Source of the DNA: Erysipelotrichaceae bacterium
GTDB taxonomy: Bacteria > Bacillota_I > Bacilli_A > Erysipelotrichales > Erysipelotrichaceae
NCBI GenBank assembly: GCA_017405675.1
Contig: JAFRAB010000012.1
Location: forward strand, 62,001-126,000
Direction of reading: 5' to 3'
Length of the DNA: 64,000 nucleotides
A model generated the notes under the pieces. That model worked only from the letters and a program-made list of their open reading frames with translations, searched no databases and was not told the origin of the DNA. This document shows, piece after piece, positions 35,960-44,379 of this stretch (position 1 is its first letter; each line of letters opens with the position of its first letter). The translations under genes were made by a program, and so were the position numbers.

Positions 35960-37428
35960 GGGCTGTTATCGTTTTCCGGTTTACCGATAAAGATATATCT
36001 TCCCAGTTCAGGACACTTTAGCTGCCTGTATTTGATTATGTATTCGCTGATGATATCAAACATTCTGTCCCCGGTTTCCTGCCATTCAACAGACTGAGCT
36101 ATTGCCCTGGTTCCGTTTCCGCCTGAACTCATGTATTCACTTGAAGTAACAGTGTACTCCTTGTTCAAATCGATGTCCTTGCCATCCGGTTCCCTGATGT
36201 ATACCACCTTGCTGCCCTTTGGCTTGGTATGATCCATCTTAACTGTCAGGCCGGCAAAGGAAATATTGCCGTTATTGCCGAAAACATCCGGGTCATGGAC
36301 CAGTTCAAACAGATCCCAGATTTTCTGACCGGTATATCTGGTCTGATACAGAGGATCGTTAAATCCGGTTATGTCCATGGCGCTGCTGCGTGTCAGTTCA
36401 CCTGCAGGCAAAACTCTGCCTAAGGAAGTATTGTTGAAATATACGAAATCGGTATGGTACTTATCCATGATGATATCTGCCATCAGGTCAGCCATGGGAC
36501 TTTCAAAATCCAGTCGGCTCGGAATGTCTTCAACCGCCTCACCTATTACTTCGGAGAAATAGTATTCCTTTGGCCCGACAACTCTTTCAACAAACTTATC
36601 CACTTCAGGATCCTTTTCAAAGTCACCGCCCTTGACGTCAATTACTTCGCCTTCCCTACCGACAACCTTTCTTGTTTCCATATCAAAATACAGAATGGCA
36701 TGAGGCAGACTGACACCGCCAAAGCCGCCTTTGGTCACGATGACATCTTTATAAACACGGGCATAGTCGCCGGGTATGTGTCCACCAATCATGCAGTCAG
36801 GCTTCAGATCAATTATCTGATCAAGTATGTCGATCAGTTCACCTGATTCATCTGTTTCCGTGAAATAGAACGGATAGTGTGTCAGTACGATTATTACTTC
36901 CGCTCCTTCTTCCCTCATCATCGGAATGTATTTGCGGGCACATTCAACGGAATCAATGACCTTATACGGCAGGAAATACTTATATGTAACCATGTAAGGC
37001 GTGTATTCCGTGATCAGTCCCAGGACGCCGTATTTAATGCCGCCCTTTTCAAAAACCACATATGGCTTAGCTCCCTTTACGAGATTTCCGGTAGCTTTTT
37101 CTACAACATTGCTGCAGACGATCGGAACACCGAGATCCAGCAGCCTCTGGGTAGAAACTTCTATGTTTTCCTGACCCCAGTCAAAGTCATGGTTACCGTA
37201 TTCATAAACATCGGTTTTCAGCAGGGCTATGCCCTCCTGAACATTTTCATGCCACAGCCAGCTCTTGAAGTTATCACCGGCATCCAGCAATAAGGTATGC
37301 TCGGGATTATTCTTTCTGACTGATTCTATGGCTGTGTAAAATCTGGAAATACCAGGTACTTCAAAATCTTCCCTGAAAGCCGCACCGTAGTCGGCGTGAT
37401 TCAGTATATCTATCTTTACAATACTCAT
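35953..37428 (-). CDS. UshA-like metallophosphatase, copy 1
   Basis: A 491-residue tandem paralogue of the next gene, with the same two-domain layout and no signal peptide. Motifs kept: Asp13 (NHADYG), LDAGD (Asp52), YGNHDFD (Asn79, His80), LTHYPF (His184) and GGHIPGD (His217). As in the other copy, the DxH histidine (here Gly15) and the UshA Gln254 position (here Pro219) are changed. The two sequences differ widely, so the duplication is old and both copies appear maintained. It starts directly at the end of the permease gene. The substrate is unknown; context points to a phosphorylated compound brought in by the importer. Confidence 0.8.
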   Translation of the reverse strand: MSIVKIDILNHADYGAAFREDFEVPGISRFYTAIESVRKNNPEHTLLLDAGDNFKSWLWHENVQEGIALLKTDVYEYGNHDFDWGQENIEVSTQRLLDLGVPIVCSNVVEKATGNLVKGAKPYVVFEKGGIKYGVLGLITEYTPYMVTYKYFLPYKVIDSVECARKYIPMMREEGAEVIIVLTHYPFYFTETDESGELIDILDQIIDLKPDCMIGGHIPGDYARVYKDVIVTKGGFGGVSLPHAILYFDMETRKVVGREGEVIDVKGGDFEKDPEVDKFVERVVGPKEYYFSEVIGEAVEDIPSRLDFESPMADLMADIIMDKYHTDFVYFNNTSLGRVLPAGELTRSSAMDITGFNDPLYQTRYTGQKIWDLFELVHDPDVFGNNGNISFAGLTVKMDHTKPKGSKVVYIREPDGKDIDLNKEYTVTSSEYMSSGGNGTRAIAQSVEWQETGDRMFDIISEYIIKYRQLKCPELGRYIFIGKPENDNSPW

Positions 37429-38252
37429 TAGCCCTTCAGACCTCCCTTGCTGACACCTGTAACGATCTGCTTGCGGCAGAACAGGAACAGGATGATGACC
37501 GGTATGACAACAATAGAGCTGCCGGCCATCAGTCTTTCAAAACGCACACCGGCCTGATCGGTAAAAGCGAACAAACCGAAAGGCAGTGTTCTGTTTTCAA
37601 CGGAACCGACAACCAGGATAGACCACATGAAGCTGTTCCAGCATGTCAGGGCATTCAGCAGTCCGATCGTAACCAGTGAAGGCTTGGCAATAGGAACCAT
37701 GACATTCCACAGATACTGCCAGTTGCTGGCACCGTCTATTCTGGCTGAATAGTACAGGCTGTCCGGAATGCTCAGGAAGAAATTCCTCAGAATATAGGTG
37801 TAGAAAATGCTGGATGTAAAAGGAATGATCAAAGCTGCCAGTGTATCATACAGTTTCAGCTTTACGATCGTCGTGTAGTTGGTGATTATTAGCATCTCAT
37901 AAGGGATCATCATCAGTGAAACCATGATGGAGAATATCAGATCCCTGCCCGGGAATTTAAGACGAGAGAACGTAAAGGCACATAAGATGGTATTGATCAT
38001 CGTTATGGAGGTGCATAATACCGTAACAATAAGGCTGTTGCGGAAATACTTCAGGAACGGTGCCGTCTTAAAGGCATAGACATAGTTCTCAAATGTCGGA
38101 TCCTTAGGCCACCAGGTAGGAGGCATGGAGCCGCATTCTGCCCATGTCTTCAGTGAAGAAATCAGCATCCAGATAAACGGGAAAATCATGATGATGCCGC
38201 CGATTGCCAGTAAGGTATACCGTACAGCGGTTCCGAATTTTATCTTTTTCAT
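37428..38252 (-). CDS. Carbohydrate-type ABC permease, UgpE/MalG class
   Basis: A 274-residue inner-membrane permease with six helices. The cytoplasmic EAA loop that contacts the ATPase reads YYSARIDGASNWQYLWNVMVPIAKP. The C-terminal GVSKGGLKG is typical of the UgpE/MalG class. It pairs with the permease 13 bases upstream. Confidence 0.9.
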   Translation of the reverse strand: MKKIKFGTAVRYTLLAIGGIIMIFPFIWMLISSLKTWAECGSMPPTWWPKDPTFENYVYAFKTAPFLKYFRNSLIVTVLCTSITMINTILCAFTFSRLKFPGRDLIFSIMVSLMMIPYEMLIITNYTTIVKLKLYDTLAALIIPFTSSIFYTYILRNFFLSIPDSLYYSARIDGASNWQYLWNVMVPIAKPSLVTIGLLNALTCWNSFMWSILVVGSVENRTLPFGLFAFTDQAGVRFERLMAGSSIVVIPVIILFLFCRKQIVTGVSKGGLKG

Positions 38253-38265
38253 CTCTGGTCACCTC

Positions 38266-39198
38266 CTAGTTATAATAATTTGTTTTTCTGGTTATCAGAT
38301 TCTGCAGCAGTGTGAACAAAGCAATGATCACAAACAGGATCATGGCACTGGCAGCCGCATAACCGAGTTTGTTCTTATTCCAGAACTGGTCATACAGATA
38401 ATAGATAACCGTATATAGATTAAATGCAGGTCCCGGCTTGGCACCGTACAGTACAAATAATGAATCGTAAACCTTAAAGGCACTCATGACATTTACAATT
38501 GATGTCAGAATAATGGTCGGTGCCAGTAAAGGAATGGTTATGTTGAAAAATATATCCCTGCCTTTGGCTCCGTCTGCTCTGGCTGCCGTATAGTAGATCG
38601 GGTCAATGTTCTGTAATCCTGCCAGTAACAGAATTATGGTAAACGGCAGCATGCTCCAGATACCGTATATGCATATGGATGCCATCGTATACTTGACATC
38701 AGCCAGCCAGTGGATCTTGTCTATGCCCAGAAAGCCGATGAAATAGTTAAACAGACCGTAATCATAGTCATACAGCCATCTGAAGATCATGCCTACGGCT
38801 GTGGCACTTGTTACCATTGGCAGGAAGTATGCTGTCTGAAACAGCCCCTGCAGTTTTTTGACGTTATTAAGACCTACCGCTACCAGAATGGAAATGACCA
38901 GTGAAGTAGGTACAACGATCAGTACATATTTTGTTGTACTCTTAAGAGCGTTTATGAAATTAGGGTCATTGAAAATGGCTGTGTAGTTGCCTAATCCGTA
39001 CCCGCTGAACTTGCCGCTCAGGAAACGGTAGTCTTCCATGAAGCTTAACAGCACGGCTCTGATAAACGGATAAACCGTAAAAATAAGCAGACCTATCATG
39101 AAAGGCAGCGAGAAAACAAACGGTGTTATCAATGAACGGGCCGTTATCTTTTCATCACTGTCCTTGTATTTCCTTACCTTCTTTTCCCCGGCGGTCAT
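38266..39198 (-). CDS. Carbohydrate-type ABC permease, UgpA/MalF class
   Basis: A 310-residue permease with a cytoplasmic N-terminus and six helices. The EAA loop is YYTAARADGAKGRDIFFNITIPLLAP. The start at 39198 has GAGAGG eight bases upstream, one base after the ATPase stop; nine extra codons upstream are not used. The small size, without MalF's long periplasmic loop, fits UgpA-like permeases. Confidence 0.9.
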   Translation of the reverse strand: MTAGEKKVRKYKDSDEKITARSLITPFVFSLPFMIGLLIFTVYPFIRAVLLSFMEDYRFLSGKFSGYGLGNYTAIFNDPNFINALKSTTKYVLIVVPTSLVISILVAVGLNNVKKLQGLFQTAYFLPMVTSATAVGMIFRWLYDYDYGLFNYFIGFLGIDKIHWLADVKYTMASICIYGIWSMLPFTIILLLAGLQNIDPIYYTAARADGAKGRDIFFNITIPLLAPTIILTSIVNVMSAFKVYDSLFVLYGAKPGPAFNLYTVIYYLYDQFWNKNKLGYAAASAMILFVIIALFTLLQNLITRKTNYYN

Positions 39199-39199
39199 A

Positions 39200-40273
39200 C
39201 TAATACCTCTCTCCGGTTGCTTCATTGAACAGGAATGCTCCTTTTTCCCTGAAGCCCACTTTTATCTTTGAGCCCTCACTGACGTTAAAATCAGCATCGC
39301 AATAGCCGCGAAGGTCAGTATCACCTATGACAAAGTTTACCAGCCAGTCCTTGCCGCTGGAGTACAGGTCATTAACAGTAGCGTTAACCGTGCACTTCTC
39401 ATTTTCGAAAATCACGGCTTCAGGTCTGACCGCAAATACCACTCTGTCGCCTTCATTTGCCTTAATGGCACATGGAATGATTTCTTCACAGCCGTCAGCT
39501 TTCACACCGCCGGCAGTATAGACACCGTGGATCTGGTTAATGGTCGGATTACCGATGAAGTCGGCAACGAAAAGATTACCCGGATTATTGTATATCTCTC
39601 TGGTAGCACTGAACTGCTGCATGACACCCAGCTTCATTAACAGAATATAGTCGCTGATGGATGTTGCTTCTTCCTGGTCATGCGTAACAAACACGGTCGT
39701 AACGCCGCTTTCTCTCTGAATTCTTCTGATCTCCTCACGCATCTCAACGCGAAGCTTGGCGTCAAGGTTGCTTAAAGGTTCATCCAGCAACAGCAGTTTT
39801 GGTTTCTTAACCAGAGCTCTGGCAATGGCTACACGCTGCTGCTGTCCGCCTGAAAGTTCCTTAGGAAGTCTTTTCAGATAATCCTCGATATGAACCATTT
39901 TCGCAATTTCCACGGCTTTTTCGATTCTCTCTGCCTTAGGCACTTTTTTTATCTTCAATGGGAAACAGATATTCTCAAGAACTGTCATGTGCGGATAAAG
40001 AGCATAGTTCTGGAAGACCAGGCCTACTTCTCTTTTGTCAGGCGACAGATCCGTAACATCAACATCGTCAAAATATATCTTGCCGCTGGTTACAGGCAGA
40101 ATGCCGCTCAGCATGTTAAGCATTGTTGATTTACCGCATCCGCTTGGTCCCAGTAAGGCAATCAGTTTTCCGCTTTCAAACTCAGCACTCAGAGTATCGA
40201 CAGCCGTTACCATTTCGCCTGTCTTGTCTCTGCTGGCAAACTTCTTTGTCAGATCCTTAATTGTTACTTTCAT
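39200..40273 (-). CDS. ABC transporter ATP-binding protein, UgpC/MsmX class
   Basis: A 357-residue ATPase with Walker A GPSGCGKSTM, Q-loop QNYALYPHM, signature LSGGQQQRV and Walker B LLLLDEPLSNLD, then a C-terminal TOBE/MalK regulatory domain (about residues 240-355). It energises the two permeases. A dedicated ATPase inside the operon suggests that this importer does not borrow a shared MsmX. Confidence 0.93.
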   Translation of the reverse strand: MKVTIKDLTKKFASRDKTGEMVTAVDTLSAEFESGKLIALLGPSGCGKSTMLNMLSGILPVTSGKIYFDDVDVTDLSPDKREVGLVFQNYALYPHMTVLENICFPLKIKKVPKAERIEKAVEIAKMVHIEDYLKRLPKELSGGQQQRVAIARALVKKPKLLLLDEPLSNLDAKLRVEMREEIRRIQRESGVTTVFVTHDQEEATSISDYILLMKLGVMQQFSATREIYNNPGNLFVADFIGNPTINQIHGVYTAGGVKADGCEEIIPCAIKANEGDRVVFAVRPEAVIFENEKCTVNATVNDLYSSGKDWLVNFVIGDTDLRGYCDADFNVSEGSKIKVGFREKGAFLFNEATGERY

Positions 40274-40277
40274 ATGA

Positions 40278-41666
40278 TCATTCCTCCACTGCTTCTGTCA
40301 GTTTTCCGTTTTTCAAATAATGCTTTTTATAATAATCCGGAACCAGAGTACAGACATTTGCTGCCGTAATCCTTTCCGGGTATCGTCCATGATATCCTAT
40401 CACTGTTTTCGGAGCGATAGTTTCCACAAAGTACTTAACCATGTTCGGATAACCATGCTGATAATAGTCATCCGTATCATACGTTTCAAATCTGAAACCG
40501 GCCTCCTGCACTTTTCTTTTCATAATATCCTTGTCTCTGCTGTTAAACGGGTTTCCAGCTGCATGAATATATACTGCATCAGGTGTTTTCAGCCGGAACA
40601 GTTCATCAATGTTCCCATAGGAATTATGAAGATAATATCTTTCCGGTTCTCTGAGAATGTCTTCTCTGGTAATGATCTCAGCATTATTCAGCAGTTCATC
40701 AAACCACTTTTCATTACTGTCATAACCGTTCAGATAGACCTTCACCCTTCTGTTAAGGAATCTGTAAACCAGATAGGCAGCTTCAGGTTCAAACACAACT
40801 TCTCTGTTTTCCTTTTCCGCCCACTGATAATACTTTTCAACATCGAACATTTCTCTTTCGTAGTGGTTAAATACCACCAGGCCTTTATTTCCCATAAACA
40901 GAGATTCAATGTATTCGTAATGCTGCCGGAAGGAAACCATTCCCTGCGGAATCTGATCGTCTGCGACAATGGCATCAGCATCAGCTGATCCGAAGAATCT
41001 GATCAGAGTATCATCATCAAAATTGCAGTTATCGCAATACACCACATCCAGATGTGCATCCCTGAAGATTTCCATTTCCCTGTATACCATTTCCGGACAT
41101 TCATAAGACAATGACAGATCTGCGGTATAGCCGATCTTCATATCCGGTGTTTCAATCAGGAAACCGTACATGTTATACGAATACGGACTGTTCATTATCG
41201 GCAGTACTCTTATTTTACCTACTGTCACATATTCCATATTTCTGAAGGTACTGTACTGCCTGCCTATGGTATCCACGCCCCGTTTCATGTCTTCCAAAGC
41301 GTATTCCAGTCTGCGGGCATTATCACTCATATACACCCTGACATTCCTGTCAACGGCCCCTATGTTGCTCATATGGTCAAGATGCAGATGACTGACAAAA
41401 ACCGCACTGTTATAATCACAGTCCTGATATGACTTAAGCTCATGATCTTTAAGATATTCTGCCGGATACAGTCCTTCTATTCCCGGCAATAACCCAAGTT
41501 CAAGTTTATCCCTGATCCAGTTATCATCCCTTTTTATGTATCCTGATTTTTCCGGGTCAAAGGCTGTGCCAAAATCCATGATCACCCTGTCTTTCCCGTA
41601 AGTAACAGAAAAAACGGCTCCCATGGATTCTCTTATTCCGGCATAATTGATTATTTCCGTTTTCAT
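40278..41666 (-). CDS. Metallo-beta-lactamase-fold hydrolase (RNase J/beta-CASP-like layout)
   Basis: A 462-residue cytoplasmic hydrolase. The zinc motif HLHLDH (residues 93-98) is intact, with a second-site Asp in IGYTADLS. The C-terminal third has an order of residues (YYQHGYPNMVKYFVETIAPKTVIGYHGRYPER, quoted here only for its His, Pro-Lys and HG features) reminiscent of the HxxGH...P-K...HG motifs of RNase J-type enzymes, although not an exact match. In place of UgpQ, the diesterase usually linked to Ugp importers, this enzyme lies between the binding protein and ATPase genes. It could open a cyclic or diester bond. Activity is not assigned. Confidence 0.7.
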   Translation of the reverse strand: MKTEIINYAGIRESMGAVFSVTYGKDRVIMDFGTAFDPEKSGYIKRDDNWIRDKLELGLLPGIEGLYPAEYLKDHELKSYQDCDYNSAVFVSHLHLDHMSNIGAVDRNVRVYMSDNARRLEYALEDMKRGVDTIGRQYSTFRNMEYVTVGKIRVLPIMNSPYSYNMYGFLIETPDMKIGYTADLSLSYECPEMVYREMEIFRDAHLDVVYCDNCNFDDDTLIRFFGSADADAIVADDQIPQGMVSFRQHYEYIESLFMGNKGLVVFNHYEREMFDVEKYYQWAEKENREVVFEPEAAYLVYRFLNRRVKVYLNGYDSNEKWFDELLNNAEIITREDILREPERYYLHNSYGNIDELFRLKTPDAVYIHAAGNPFNSRDKDIMKRKVQEAGFRFETYDTDDYYQHGYPNMVKYFVETIAPKTVIGYHGRYPERITAANVCTLVPDYYKKHYLKNGKLTEAVEE

Positions 41667-41679
41667 TATTCACATTAGT

Positions 41680-41719
41680 ATGATAGCCATACGCCCTTTG
41701 TAAAGCGCATGGCTATCAT
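41680..41719 (-). repeat. Stem-loop without U-run between binding-protein gene and the rest of the operon
   Basis: Eleven-base arms ATGATAGCCAT (41680-41690) and ATGGCTATCAT (41709-41719), extended by an inner CGC/GCG pairing. No T run follows on the minus strand. It probably protects the 3' end of the binding-protein message or marks a processing site instead of ending transcription. Confidence 0.7.
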
Positions 41720-41734
41720 TGTTATCTCAGTTTA

Positions 41735-42997
41735 TTACTGCTTTAATGCAGCGTTGCAGTTCTTATAGAATTCTTCTACAGCCTGTTCAACTGATACGTT
41801 ACCGCTGTCAAGAACAGCTGTACGGATCATCTTCTGAATTTCTTCACGGACAGTCTGTGAACCGATGCAGCTTCTTAACCAGCCCATGCAGTCTGCCTGT
41901 TCAGTCATAGCCTTAGCTGCCAGGTCGTTTGCGGCATATTCCTTGTAAACAGCTGTATCATATGATGCCTTGTAGCTAGGAATTGTATTGAAGCCCTTTG
42001 CCCATTCAGCACATACTTCAGCGCTTGCATAGTAGTTCAGGAACTTGAAGGCAGCTTTCTGCTTAGCTTCCGTAGTCTTGAAGATTACATATCCGCCGCC
42101 CCAGTTAGGAATGTACTTATGAGTGCCTTCCTGAGGAATTGGAGCAATGCCTGCTTCAAACTTGCCGCCATTCATTAAGGCATATGATGCGCCGGCGCTT
42201 GAACCGATATATGCAGGTAAGTCACCGTTTGCGAATGGTACTGAGCAGTAAGTGTTGGCTTCCTTCAGCTGGAAGTAACCGGCCTTGCAGTTATCAACAT
42301 ACCACTGTAATAACTTGGTTGTTTCTTCCTTTGGCCATGCAACTTCCTTCTTGTCCATGTCAATGTAAGTAAAGCCCTTCTGTGTCATGATGTCCTGGAA
42401 GTCATCCAGTTCGTCGTCCATTGAGAAGCCTGCCTTGCCTGTGTGTTCATAGCACTTCTTGGCATTTTCCAGCAGTTCATCCCATGTCTTAGGTGCAGAT
42501 AATCCTAATTCATCAAATAAGGTCTTGTTGTAGAAATAAACCTGTGAGCTTGATGAAATCGGGAATAAGTATGCTCCGCCGAGCTGAGTGCATTCATTGT
42601 AAGTTTCACCGATCATGGCATCTCTCCATTTTTCCATTGAGCCATAAGCTTCAACGATGTATGGAGTCATGTCTACGATCAGATCGTCAGCCAGATATTC
42701 AACTGCTGTTGTAGCATATCTGGATACGAAGTCAGGACCGTTGCCGTTAGCTAAGGCCATTGCCAGGTTGCTGTCATAGTCAGCATAAGGCTTTTGTTCA
42801 GCAACAACGATTACTTCGTTCTGTGAACTGTTGAAGCCGTCGATGACCTTGTTCAGAGCTTCAAGGTGCTGGTCAGTTAAGGTATGCCAGAATGTTACTG
42901 TAACTGGTCCCTCTGGTTCCGGTTCCGGCTTTGGTGTACAGCCTGTAAATGACAGAGCCATCATTACAGCCAGAAATAAAGCGATAAGTTTTTTCAT
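41735..42997 (-). CDS. UgpB-like solute-binding lipoprotein
   Basis: A 420-residue extracellular binding lipoprotein. The signal peptide ends with FTGC (Cys20), followed by a Pro/Glu linker (PKPEPEPEG). The type 1 binding fold resembles UgpB, the binder of glycerol-3-phosphate and glycerophosphodiesters: VTFWHTL at the start, NLAMALANGNGPDF, a small-residue stretch GSSAGASYA, GGGYVIFK and GFNTIPSYKASYD. Other sugar binders share part of this pattern, so the ligand is not proven. GGGAGAAGAGGG precedes the ATG. It is the first full gene of the operon after a structured leader. Confidence 0.85.
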   Translation of the reverse strand: MKKLIALFLAVMMALSFTGCTPKPEPEPEGPVTVTFWHTLTDQHLEALNKVIDGFNSSQNEVIVVAEQKPYADYDSNLAMALANGNGPDFVSRYATTAVEYLADDLIVDMTPYIVEAYGSMEKWRDAMIGETYNECTQLGGAYLFPISSSSQVYFYNKTLFDELGLSAPKTWDELLENAKKCYEHTGKAGFSMDDELDDFQDIMTQKGFTYIDMDKKEVAWPKEETTKLLQWYVDNCKAGYFQLKEANTYCSVPFANGDLPAYIGSSAGASYALMNGGKFEAGIAPIPQEGTHKYIPNWGGGYVIFKTTEAKQKAAFKFLNYYASAEVCAEWAKGFNTIPSYKASYDTAVYKEYAANDLAAKAMTEQADCMGWLRSCIGSQTVREEIQKMIRTAVLDSGNVSVEQAVEEFYKNCNAALKQ

Positions 42998-43029
42998 ATG
43001 TTTCCCTCTTCTCCCTTCCTTATCTACTT

Positions 43030-43050
43030 TTATTTAACATGTTCATCCAT
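43030..43050 (-). CDS. Possible six-residue leader ORF inside a palindrome
   Basis: ATG at 43050 with an AAAGGAG site five bases upstream encodes MDEHVK and a TAA stop. The ribosome site is strong, but such a short ORF may be fortuitous. It lies inside the 22-base palindrome and before the binding-protein gene. Confidence 0.35.
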   Translation of the reverse strand: MDEHVK

Positions 43051-43055
43051 GTTAA
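43034..43055. promoter_or_regulatory. 22-base palindrome in the importer leader
   Basis: Perfect arms TTAACATG (43034-43041) and CATGTTAA (43048-43055) with a six-base spacer. It could be a protein-binding operator or an RNA hairpin in the 5' leader. Confidence 0.65.
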
Positions 43056-43069
43056 CTCCTTTTGCAGAC

Positions 43070-43112
43070 AAAAAGGCTGTAGTTTTGTCTAATACTCAAC
43101 TTCCAGCCTTTT
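43070..43112 (-). promoter_or_regulatory. Attenuator-like hairpin in the importer leader
   Basis: On the minus strand AAAAGGCTG (43112-43104) pairs with CAGCCTTTT (43079-43071), and the second arm runs into T5 then GTC. The 24-base loop holds the end and stop codon of an 11-residue leader ORF. It lies downstream of the promoter, so it can regulate readthrough. Confidence 0.6.
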
Positions 43113-43124
43113 GAAAACCATCAT
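43089..43124 (-). CDS. Possible 11-residue leader peptide
   Basis: ATG at 43124 with AGAGGA about seven bases upstream encodes MMVFKRLEVEY and a TAG stop. The stop codon falls in the loop of the attenuator-like hairpin, the usual geometry for translation-coupled attenuation. There is no run of one amino acid that would indicate the sensed metabolite. Confidence 0.45.
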   Translation of the reverse strand: MMVFKRLEVEY

Positions 43125-43159
43125 AAGTATATCCTCTGAGAATTATATTTCTTGTTTAT

Positions 43160-43188
43160 ATAATAGCAACTTGTATGTATTTTTTCAA
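43160..43188 (-). promoter_or_regulatory. Promoter of the UgpB-like importer operon
   Basis: On the minus strand TTGAAA (43183-43188), a 17-base spacer and TATTAT (43160-43165). The predicted leader to the binding-protein ATG is about 155 bases. Confidence 0.75.
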
Positions 43189-43209
43189 CCTGATAACATT
43201 ACAGGCATT

Positions 43210-44295
43210 TTATCTGTCACGCATATAACAGGCTATGAGATATTCCGTTACTTCGCCATATGACTGTATGCCGCTTTCCTGGGAAAATGTCTTGAGATAA
43301 CGGTCATTTATTTCATCTGAAATATCCTGTAAAGGTGAATCATATTTCCGATAGTAATCCCTGTTATACCGGCGGTCCTGTCTTAACAGCTGCACGCCTT
43401 TATCATCAGCGTGATCCTCATACAGTTTGGCCGCTTTTTCACTGTCTGCTTTATACAGCGAATTAAAAGTATACGCAAATGCCTCATAGTAACCGCTGTA
43501 GCGGAAATAATCATCATCATTGCTGACGCAGGCTATAAAAGCCGCAAAATTGGCTTCCTGCTCACTGGCAATGCCCAGACGGTGAGCTGCTTCATGACAC
43601 ATCACAAAACCCAGCGGTACAGCCGGTACCTTTCCCGGTACTCCCGCTTCCCCGGTCAGCGGCATGAACATGCCGTCAATGCCGTTATACATCAGATATA
43701 CACCTATTACCGACAGTTTCTTGACCGGTTTGACGGAACCGGAAAAAACAGGATACTTATCCGCAAGTGCCGCATAACTTCTTCCGGCCTTTTCAGCTGT
43801 TTCATAGAAATCAGGTTTTACGGCATCACCGTTTTCATCTCTTTCGATCAGTACGGCATATTCTCCGGCCTTCTGCAGATAATATTCGCAGGCTTCATAT
43901 AACTGATTAACATCATACTTTTCAATCTTCAGTGACAGTTCACTGGCTAATGACGGGGCATAGTGATTAAGCATCCAGCCATTCACAGCCACAGCCATCA
44001 GTAGTGATACCGTAAGAACAACGGCTGACAGCCACTGCATGAAAGGTTTCTTTTCCTTTATGGTTCTTATTGTCATTACAATAAACAGAACTATCAGCAG
44101 TATAAGACCGATATCCCATATCGCTATCTTAAGTACTGAACTGATCAATGACAGAAGACCTATCCATTTCTTTGAAATACTGCGGTAGACCGGAAAGAAG
44201 ACACCGGAAAAACGGCTGAACAGAAACATGTTCAGTCCCGATACTGCCCATAGTATTAGTGAAATGATCAATCTTCTTTTAACGCTGTTCTTCAT
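43210..44295 (-). CDS. DUF3810-family membrane protein with HExxH motif
   Basis: A 361-residue protein with about four N-terminal membrane segments (to residue 110) and a C-terminal soluble region. In that region HEAAH, followed after a short gap by EQEANFAAF, forms a gluzincin-type zinc motif (HExxH...E). This arrangement is that of DUF3810 proteins, which are predicted to be membrane-linked metallopeptidases of unknown substrate. It appears to be a single-gene transcript between two terminator/promoter regions. Confidence 0.82.
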   Translation of the reverse strand: MKNSVKRRLIISLILWAVSGLNMFLFSRFSGVFFPVYRSISKKWIGLLSLISSVLKIAIWDIGLILLIVLFIVMTIRTIKEKKPFMQWLSAVVLTVSLLMAVAVNGWMLNHYAPSLASELSLKIEKYDVNQLYEACEYYLQKAGEYAVLIERDENGDAVKPDFYETAEKAGRSYAALADKYPVFSGSVKPVKKLSVIGVYLMYNGIDGMFMPLTGEAGVPGKVPAVPLGFVMCHEAAHRLGIASEQEANFAAFIACVSNDDDYFRYSGYYEAFAYTFNSLYKADSEKAAKLYEDHADDKGVQLLRQDRRYNRDYYRKYDSPLQDISDEINDRYLKTFSQESGIQSYGEVTEYLIACYMRDR

Positions 44296-44343
44296 GTGCT
44301 TATTCTGTATTATACAATTCTGACATTATCCGTTCAATCAGAT

Positions 44344-44373
44344 AAAAACAGCTCTCCCGAAGGAAAGCTGTTT
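44344..44373 (-). terminator. Intrinsic terminator after the sirtuin gene
   Basis: Arms AAACAGCT (44346-44353) and AGCTGTTT (44366-44373), with an inner CTCC/GGAA pairing, close a CGAA loop (TTCG in the minus-strand RNA). On the minus strand it is followed by TTAT. Confidence 0.85.
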
Positions 44374-44379
44374 ATCTGA

